From Betaproteobacteria bacterium (lineage in GTDB: Bacteria > Pseudomonadota > Gammaproteobacteria > Burkholderiales > SG8-39), in contig JAAOZY010000367.1 of the NCBI GenBank assembly GCA_012274205.1, positions 1-10,716 on the forward strand: a stretch of 10,716 nt of DNA. The letters are read 5' to 3'. This document shows positions 6,524-10,716 of the stretch, piece after piece. The first letter of the stretch is position 1, and each line of letters opens with the position of its first letter. The notes under the pieces were generated by a model, which saw only the letters and a list, made by a program, of their open reading frames with translations, was not told the origin of the DNA and ran no database searches. A program made the position numbers and the translations under genes.

Positions 6524-6553
6524 AGCGCTTTCCGGCCAGGCCGGCTGCGCTTT
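6524..6553 (+). terminator. GC-rich hairpin after lpxH, possible terminator
   Basis: AGCGC (6524-6528) can pair with GCGCT (6547-6551), with an inner CCGG/CCGG stem (6532-6535 with 6541-6544) closing a five-base loop; an internal loop separates the two helices. It begins two bases after the lpxH stop and is followed by TT only. The position suits a terminator but the T tract is poor. Confidence 0.3.
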
Positions 6554-6598
6554 AGAACTAAGGGCCATTTCAGAATTACCGAAATGGCTCCTGATCTA
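6553..6598. repeat. Imperfect inverted repeat between convergent lpxH and metZ
   Basis: The core is a perfect eight-base inverted repeat, GCCATTTC (6564-6571) and GAAATGGC (6581-6588), around a nine-base loop, extended by a G-T and a G-C pair. Weaker symmetry continues outward to TAGA (6553-6556) and TCTA (6595-6598), and the outer right arm includes the metZ stop codon. It lies between tail-to-tail genes, where a bidirectional terminator is expected. Neither strand has a T tract after the stem, so the function is uncertain. Confidence 0.6.
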
Positions 6599-7813
6599 GG
6601 GGAGCACGAGAGGAGGGATCCCCTCGTTTTGAAATAAGCCCTGCGCCAGACCGCGCTCGAGATCGGCCTGTATGTCGACCAGCGCCTCCAGCCCGACCGC
6701 GACGCGCAGCAGACCCTCGTTGATTCCCGCCGCCTTGCGCGCCTCGGCACTGATGCGTCCGTGGGTGGTGGTGGCCGGGTGGGTAATCGTGGTCTTGGTG
6801 TCGCCCAGATTGGCCGTGATCGAAATCATGCGCGTTGCGTCCACCACGCGCCAGGCGGCTTCGCGCCCGCCCATTACCTCGAACGCCACCACGGCTCCAC
6901 CCAGGCGCTGCTGCGTCTTCGCCAACTCGTGCTGCGGATGCGACGCCAATCCCGGGTAATACACGCGCTCGACGCCGGGGTGCCGTTCCAGCCACTGCGC
7001 CAGCTGCAATGCGGCGTGCGACTGCGCGTCCATGCGGATACGCAGCGTCTCCAGGCCTTTGAGCAGGACCCAGGCATTGAACGGCGACAGGCTGGGCCCG
7101 GCCGTGCGCAGAAAGCCGAAAACGCTGTCCATCAGCGCGCCGCGCGGCCCGACTACCGCGCCCCCCAGCACGCGGCCCTGCCCGTCCAGGTACTTGGTCG
7201 CAGAATGGATCACCACATCGGCGCCTAAGCGCAGCGGCTGCTGCAGCGCGGGGGTACAGAAGCAGTTGTCCACCGCCAGCAGCGCGCCGGCGCGCTTCGC
7301 CAGCGCGGAAAGCGCGGCAATATCCGCTATCTCCGTGAGCGGATTGGACGGCGTCTCGATGAACAGCAGCCGGGTGTTGCCGCGCAGCGCCCCCTCCCAG
7401 GCCGCGACGCTGGCCCCGGACACAAAACTGGTTGCGACGCCGAACTTGCCCATGATGCTGGAAAACAACTGCACCGTGGATCCGAAGACGCTGGCCGAGC
7501 ACAGCACATGATCACCCGCCTTCAGCAAGGCCATGGACAGCGCCAGGATAGCCGACATGCCCGACGCAGTAGCCACGCAGGCCTCGGCCCCCTCCAGCGC
7601 CGCCAGACGTTCCTGGAACGCGCTCACCGTGGGGTTGGTAAAGCGCGAATAGATATTGCCATCCTCACCGCCGGTGAATCTCGCCGCAGCCTGTGCCGCA
7701 TTCTGGAACACGAAACTCGAGGTGAGATACATGGCCTCGGAATGTTCGCCGAACTGGCTGCGGTGGATGCCCGAGCGCAGCGCCAGGGTGTCGAATTCGC
7801 TTGTATCTGCCAT
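6596..7813 (-). CDS. metZ: O-succinylhomoserine sulfhydrylase
   Basis: 405-residue pyridoxal-phosphate enzyme of the Cys/Met metabolism (cystathionine gamma-synthase) family. MetZ makes homocysteine directly from O-succinylhomoserine and sulfide, bypassing cystathionine. The Schiff-base lysine is K207 in HSATKYLDGQGR; the cofactor-phosphate region SGMSAIL (84-90), the substrate-side YSRFTNPT (55-62), ETPSNP (153-158) and the GDTKTTITHPATTTH loop (337-351) are all present. The MADTSEFDTLALRSG start at 7813 is the usual family N-terminus; the frame stays open upstream to 8008 but crosses a terminator and does not look coding. Assignment as MetZ over cystathionine gamma-synthase or O-acetylhomoserine sulfhydrylase rests on overall resemblance and on the position after purF. 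The C-terminal dozen residues (FQNEGIPPLVLP) extend a little past what I expect and end inside an inverted repeat. Confidence 0.9.
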   Translation of the reverse strand: MADTSEFDTLALRSGIHRSQFGEHSEAMYLTSSFVFQNAAQAAARFTGGEDGNIYSRFTNPTVSAFQERLAALEGAEACVATASGMSAILALSMALLKAGDHVLCSASVFGSTVQLFSSIMGKFGVATSFVSGASVAAWEGALRGNTRLLFIETPSNPLTEIADIAALSALAKRAGALLAVDNCFCTPALQQPLRLGADVVIHSATKYLDGQGRVLGGAVVGPRGALMDSVFGFLRTAGPSLSPFNAWVLLKGLETLRIRMDAQSHAALQLAQWLERHPGVERVYYPGLASHPQHELAKTQQRLGGAVVAFEVMGGREAAWRVVDATRMISITANLGDTKTTITHPATTTHGRISAEARKAAGINEGLLRVAVGLEALVDIQADLERGLAQGLFQNEGIPPLVLP

Positions 7814-7895
7814 GATTGCGTCCGTAAGAATGGAAGCGCCCAGGTTGCAGCGATGCGTGGCACGAGCCTGAAAACAGCGCGCGCGGGCGCTCCCC

Positions 7896-7936
7896 AAAAA
7901 GCAAAAAACCCGTCTAGCTTTGGCTAAGACGGGTTT
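7896..7936 (-). terminator. Strong rho-independent terminator between purF and metZ
   Basis: Read leftward, AAACCCGTCT (7936-7927) pairs perfectly with AGACGGGTTT (7915-7906). Inside, AGC/GCT can pair with one bulged base. The stem is followed by TTTTTT, GC and TTTTT (7908-7896). On the plus strand the same stem has only TTT after it, so the direction is minus. It ends transcription from purF, or attenuates metZ if the metZ promoter is upstream. Confidence 0.9.
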
Positions 7937-7960
7937 CCCACGCTTTAGCTGTATTTGTTT

Positions 7961-7985
7961 GCCGGTGTCCGAACCAGAACCCGGC
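7961..7985 (-). other. Stable hairpin in the purF-metZ gap
   Basis: Read leftward, GCCGG at the 5' side pairs with CCGGC at the 3' side, and inside it GUUC pairs with GGAC (one G-U pair), with a single bulged A and the loop UGGUUC. It lies about 25 bases before the terminator stem. No T tract follows, so it is not itself a terminator. It could be part of an RNA sensor or of a small RNA. Confidence 0.5.
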
Positions 7986-8022
7986 GGCGCCCGCAAGCTA
8001 TGCTTCAAATCGGCGCAGCACT

Positions 8023-8051
8023 ACGTTACTACCGCAGCGCGCAGGTGTCAA
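8023..8051 (-). promoter_or_regulatory. Candidate promoter with consensus -35 for metZ or a small RNA
   Basis: A perfect TTGACA (8051-8046 read leftward) is followed after exactly 17 bases by TAACGT (8028-8023). The -10 is weak, three of six. The site begins 17 bases after the purF stop. The predicted start, near 8016, lies upstream of the hairpin and terminator. Strong -35, good spacing and intergenic position support it; the poor -10 argues for activation or for chance. Confidence 0.45.
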
Positions 8052-8067
8052 TTCCCGAAGGCTTGTT

Positions 8068-9597
8068 TCAGGCCCGATCGATCTCGACCAGGCCCAGATC
8101 GAGCTGCGTGCTGCGCTCGTCCTCGGCGGCGCCGTCGCGCGCGCAGTTGCGGTGGTTTTCCACGCTGTCGAGATACTCGCGCGTCACGTCGCCAGTGATA
8201 TAGCTGCCGTCGAAGCAGGACGTTTCGAACTGCGTCAGGCGCGGATTGGCTTCGGTCACCGCCGCCTTCAGCGCGTCCAGATCCTGATAGATGAGCGCAT
8301 CGGCGCCGATCTCGCGCGCGATTTCCTCGTTGCTGCGACCGTTGGCGATGAGCTCCTGACGCGTGGGCATGTCGATGCCGTAGACGTTCGGATAACGCAC
8401 CGGCGGCGCCGCCGAGGCGAAGAAGACGCGATTCGCGCCGGATTCGCGCGCCATCATCACGATCTCGTGGCTGGTGGTGCCGCGCACGATGGAATCGTCG
8501 ACCAGCAGCACGTTCTTGCCCTTGAATTCCATCGCCACCGCGTTGAGCTTCTGCCGCACCGATTTCCTGCGCTCTCTCTGGCCGGGCATGATGAAGGTGC
8601 GGCCGATGTAGCGGTTCTTGACGAAGCCTTCGCGATAGGACAGCCCCAGGTTCAGCGCCAGTTGCATGGCGCTGGGTCGGCTGGAATCCGGGATCGGGAT
8701 CACCACGTCTATATCGAGATGGGAGTACTGGCTCCTTATCTTCGCCGCCAGTTGCTCGCCCATGTGCAGCCGGGTTTCGTACACCGACACCCCGTCCATG
8801 AGCGAATCCGGGCGCGCCAGGTAAACGTATTCGAATATGCACGGGTTGAGCGAGGTCTTCGCCGCGCATTGGCGGCTGTAGAAATTGCCCTCTTCGTCGA
8901 TGAACACGGCCTCGCCCGGCGCAACGTCGCGCACGATCTGGAAGCCCAGGGTGTCCAGCGCCACGGATTCGGACGCAACCAGATATTCGTAGCCGTTGCC
9001 GGTATCGGTGCGCCCGATCACCAGCGGACGTATGCCATAGGGGTCGCGGAACGCAAGCAGGCCGTAGCCGGCGATCATCGCCACGACTGCGTAGGCGCCG
9101 CGGCAACGCCGGTGCACTGCGGCGACTGCAGCGAAAATGATCTGCGGATCGAGCTTGTAATTGGTGGAGGCCTCCTGCAACTCGTGCGCCAGCACATTCA
9201 GCAGCACCTCGGAATCGGAGTTGGTGTTGATGTGACGCAGGTCCTGGCGGAACATCTCCTGCTTCAGGCTCTCTGAGTTGGTGAGGTTGCCGTTATGGCC
9301 GAGCACGATGCCGAACGGCGAATTGACATAGAACGGCTGCGATTCGGCCGCGCTCGAGGGCGAACCTGCCGTGGGATAACGGCAATGAGCGATGCCCATG
9401 TTGCCGGGCAGCGCGCGCATGTTGCGCGTATGAAATACGTCGCGCACCAGCCCGCCGCCTTTGTGCATGTGGAATGTCTGACCTTCGGAGGTGGCGATGC
9501 CCGCCGCGTCCTGTCCGCGATGCTGCAGCACCAGCAGCCCGTCGTAGAGGAGCTGGTTAACTGGAGTCCTTGCCACTACACCGAGAATCCCGCACAT
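8068..9597 (-). CDS. purF: Amidophosphoribosyltransferase
   Basis: 509-residue enzyme of the first committed step of purine synthesis: glutamine plus PRPP gives 5-phosphoribosylamine, glutamate and pyrophosphate. The N-terminal Ntn-type glutaminase has the nucleophile Cys2 directly after the initiator Met (MCGILGVV), LQHRGQD (24-30), HCRYPT with R74 (71-76), and HNGNLTN (101-107). The start is therefore fixed at 9597, although the frame stays open upstream to 9672. The C-terminal phosphoribosyltransferase domain has the PRPP loop VLLVDDSIVRGTT (363-375), as well as PIPDSSRPSA (301-310) and the flexible-loop region KNRYIGRTF (327-335). No N-terminal propeptide is present, as in the E. coli type. 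The start is four bases after cvpA and a good Shine-Dalgarno overlaps the cvpA stop, so the two genes are coupled. Confidence 0.98.
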   Translation of the reverse strand: MCGILGVVARTPVNQLLYDGLLVLQHRGQDAAGIATSEGQTFHMHKGGGLVRDVFHTRNMRALPGNMGIAHCRYPTAGSPSSAAESQPFYVNSPFGIVLGHNGNLTNSESLKQEMFRQDLRHINTNSDSEVLLNVLAHELQEASTNYKLDPQIIFAAVAAVHRRCRGAYAVVAMIAGYGLLAFRDPYGIRPLVIGRTDTGNGYEYLVASESVALDTLGFQIVRDVAPGEAVFIDEEGNFYSRQCAAKTSLNPCIFEYVYLARPDSLMDGVSVYETRLHMGEQLAAKIRSQYSHLDIDVVIPIPDSSRPSAMQLALNLGLSYREGFVKNRYIGRTFIMPGQRERRKSVRQKLNAVAMEFKGKNVLLVDDSIVRGTTSHEIVMMARESGANRVFFASAAPPVRYPNVYGIDMPTRQELIANGRSNEEIAREIGADALIYQDLDALKAAVTEANPRLTQFETSCFDGSYITGDVTREYLDSVENHRNCARDGAAEDERSTQLDLGLVEIDRA

Positions 9598-9600
9598 GGT

Positions 9601-9607
9601 CTCACCT
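9601..9607 (-). promoter_or_regulatory. purF ribosome binding site overlapping the cvpA stop
   Basis: Read leftward, AGGTGAG lies just ahead of the purF ATG at 9597, and its TGA is the cvpA stop codon (9604-9602). This supports the ATG at 9597 and suggests that ribosomes ending cvpA re-initiate on purF. Confidence 0.75.
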
Positions 9608-10090
9608 GTAACGGATGCGTTGCGCCAAATCCCTCGGCAGAGCCGACCTTGCGGCCAGCACCGCCGTCTCAATCGGGCCGGACAGCGCCGCTTCGCGCCA
9701 GAACGGCTCTTTCGGCATGCTGGTCAGGCCGGCCAGCATTACCGCGACGAACACGATCACAACGCCGCGTACGAGCCCGAACAATGCGCCCACCGCGCGG
9801 TCGGTAAAACCCAGGCCCGCGGCGTGGAACAGTTTCGCCAGCAACAGGCCGATCGCTCCTGACAGCAGCAGCACGCTGAGGAAGATTATCAGGTACGCGA
9901 TCACCGCCCTCAGCAGGTGCGACAAGCTCGCCGGCAACCACTGCGCCAGCTCCTGCGCGAACAGCCCCGACAGTATCAACGCCGCCGCCCAACCCGCCAG
10001 CGCGGCGATTTCCCGCACCACTCCCCGAAATACCGCCAGCAGTACCGACAGCGTGACGACGGAGATAACGGCATAGTCGAACCACGTCAT
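9602..10090 (-). CDS. cvpA: CvpA family inner-membrane protein
   Basis: 162 residues, the same length as E. coli CvpA, a small inner-membrane protein first linked to colicin V production and later to bile-salt and envelope-stress tolerance; its molecular activity is not settled. Four hydrophobic segments are visible, at about residues 5-22, 28-45, 60-86 and 102-122. Family motifs are present: MTWFDYAVI at the start, FRGVVREIAAL (21-31) after the first helix, and DRAVGALFGLVRG (97-109) before the last one. The C-terminus (about 125-162) is hydrophilic. Its ATG overlaps the dedD stop in an ATGA, and purF follows after four bases, so all three are probably one transcript. The cvpA-purF pairing is very widely conserved, but CvpA has no known enzymatic role in purine synthesis. 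Confidence 0.95.
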   Translation of the reverse strand: MTWFDYAVISVVTLSVLLAVFRGVVREIAALAGWAAALILSGLFAQELAQWLPASLSHLLRAVIAYLIIFLSVLLLSGAIGLLLAKLFHAAGLGFTDRAVGALFGLVRGVVIVFVAVMLAGLTSMPKEPFWREAALSGPIETAVLAARSALPRDLAQRIRYR

Positions 10091-10716
10091 CGGCTCGCAA
10101 CTGCACCGGGCTTGAGTCCCATCGCCTCAAGCTTGGCGCGCGCCTTCTCGGCGGCTTCCTTGGTGGCATAGGGGCCGGCGCGCACCCGCGTCAACTCACC
10201 CTTGCTGGTCTTTACCGGCTCAGTATAGGACTTTACCCCGGCAGCAGATAGCCTGCTGCGCAGCTGTTTTACGTTGCTCTTGTCGGAAAACGCATCGAGG
10301 GCGACGGCCCAGGTCTGGCCATTGAGCACGGCCTGAGCCCGTTGTTCCTCGGCCTTGTCGACCGGCCGGGCCGCCGCGGGCTCTGTTTTCGCGGCACCAG
10401 GCCCAGGATTGGCCACGATCTTGGGCGCAGGCGCCTCGGCTTTGGCCGGCGCAGTCTCGACTTTCTTCTCGGGCGCCGGTGCTGCGGGCGCCGCTGCTGC
10501 GGGGGCCGGTGCTGCGGGTGTCGGCGCCACGGCCGGGGGCGGAACCACGCGCGTATTGAAGCCGCCGCTATCCTGATTCGGTATCTGCACGCTCAGAGGC
10601 GGGCCAGGCGGTCCAGGCTCCTTGTCCAGGATCAACGGCAGGATGATGACAACGAAGGTCACCAGAGCGATGGCGCCGACCAGACGGCGCCGGGCGCGCC
10701 GTTTGAGCTGCAGGGC
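10087..10716 (-). CDS. dedD: DedD-like SPOR-domain cell division protein (5' end outside window)
   Basis: 209 residues are visible, lacking only the first few; the frame is open to the window edge. A GTG at 10662 exists but lies inside the membrane helix, so it is not the start. Visible residues 3-11 are a basic cytoplasmic patch (QLKRRARRR), residues about 12-30 a single transmembrane helix (LVGAIALVTFVVIILPLIL), residues about 55-125 a Pro/Ala-rich periplasmic linker, and residues about 134-206 a SPOR domain (QTWAVALDAFSDKSNVKQL to LTRVRAGPYATKEAAEKAR). SPOR domains bind peptidoglycan stripped of stem peptides at the septum, and DedD helps septal constriction. The stop overlaps the cvpA start by four bases (ATGA). 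In relatives, folC usually precedes dedD and would lie to the right. The gene symbol is by family, position and architecture. Confidence 0.92.
   Translation of the reverse strand, partial: ALQLKRRARRRLVGAIALVTFVVIILPLILDKEPGPPGPPLSVQIPNQDSGGFNTRVVPPPAVAPTPAAPAPAAAAPAAPAPEKKVETAPAKAEAPAPKIVANPGPGAAKTEPAAARPVDKAEEQRAQAVLNGQTWAVALDAFSDKSNVKQLRSRLSAAGVKSYTEPVKTSKGELTRVRAGPYATKEAAEKARAKLEAMGLKPGAVASR

Larger units (their letters stand above)
7814..8067 (-). other. metZ leader / purF-metZ intergenic region with promoter, hairpins and terminator
   Basis: This is the longest gap in the window, 254 bases. In transcription order it holds a candidate promoter (8051-8023), a hairpin (7985-7961), an A-rich single-stranded patch with GCTAAAG, an intrinsic terminator (7936-7896), and about 80 further bases to the metZ ATG. 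No convincing second promoter is seen after the terminator, and the ribosome site in front of metZ is weak (ACGGACG). The arrangement fits a transcriptionally attenuated leader for metZ, or a separate small RNA of about 120 bases. I do not recognise a known riboswitch class by eye. Confidence 0.5.

Noticed and set aside
7943..7955. SAM-II riboswitch core resemblance (AAATACAGCTAAAG read leftward)
   Set aside because: Only a short stretch matches. The pseudoknot partner in the upstream loop and the closely following ribosome site of SAM-II are not seen, so it is not called as a riboswitch.
7814..8008. Upstream extension of metZ by 65 codons to 8008
   Set aside because: It would run through an intrinsic terminator, and the MADTSEF start at 7813 matches the family N-terminus.
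8152..9276. 374-codon plus-strand frame opposite purF
   Set aside because: purF is complete and conserved along its whole length on the other strand; the plus-strand product has no family features.
9598..9672. Upstream extension of purF by 25 codons, which could be a propeptide
   Set aside because: It lies within the cvpA coding sequence, and a good ribosome site precedes the ATG that places Cys at position 2, as in enzymes without a propeptide.

Overview
The window reads as a GC-rich (roughly 60-65% by eye, not counted) Gram-negative chromosome, most likely a betaproteobacterium. The grounds are the lipid A gene lpxH, three exported or envelope-anchored proteins, the order dedD-cvpA-purF-metZ that is familiar from beta- and gammaproteobacteria, and the protein sequences themselves. 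It is core-genome territory. I see no tRNA or rRNA gene, insertion sequence, prophage, CRISPR array or defence cassette, and almost every base is assigned to a gene. The longest stretch without a gene is 254 bases.

Layout, left to right. The 3' end of dnaJ (+) meets cysS (-) tail to tail across 42 bases. cysS is divergent from a rightward block: a secreted TPR protein with an (KAEA)n linker and an NTF2-like C-terminal domain, a secreted L,D-transpeptidase-fold (YkuD) protein that ends in the same NTF2-like domain, then a periplasmic and a cytoplasmic cyclophilin (ppiA-like, ppiB) and lpxH. A GC-rich hairpin after the YkuD gene may split this block into two transcripts. lpxH converges on metZ across 74 bases that hold a large inverted repeat. 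The rest is a leftward operon, read in transcription order as dedD (5' end outside the window), cvpA, purF and metZ. dedD and cvpA overlap by four bases, cvpA and purF are four bases apart, and a strong intrinsic terminator and a candidate promoter lie between purF and metZ.

Functional themes. The rightward block is about the cell envelope: peptidoglycan cross-link or peptide trimming chemistry (YkuD), periplasmic protein folding (PpiA) and lipid A synthesis (LpxH). The leftward block joins a divisome SPOR protein (DedD), a small membrane protein (CvpA), the first committed step of purine synthesis (PurF) and a sulfhydrylase that makes homocysteine from O-succinylhomoserine (MetZ).

Two things deserve a second look. 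First, the TPR gene and the YkuD gene are adjacent, share a recognisably homologous C-terminal domain and probably an N-terminal TPR unit, and look like diverged duplicates that differ mainly in the presence of the catalytic domain. Second, the purF-metZ gap holds a perfect TTGACA box, a strong hairpin, a possible alternative (antiterminator-like) pairing and an intrinsic terminator ahead of metZ, which fits either a regulated metZ leader or a small RNA gene. I found no clearly novel multi-gene system.
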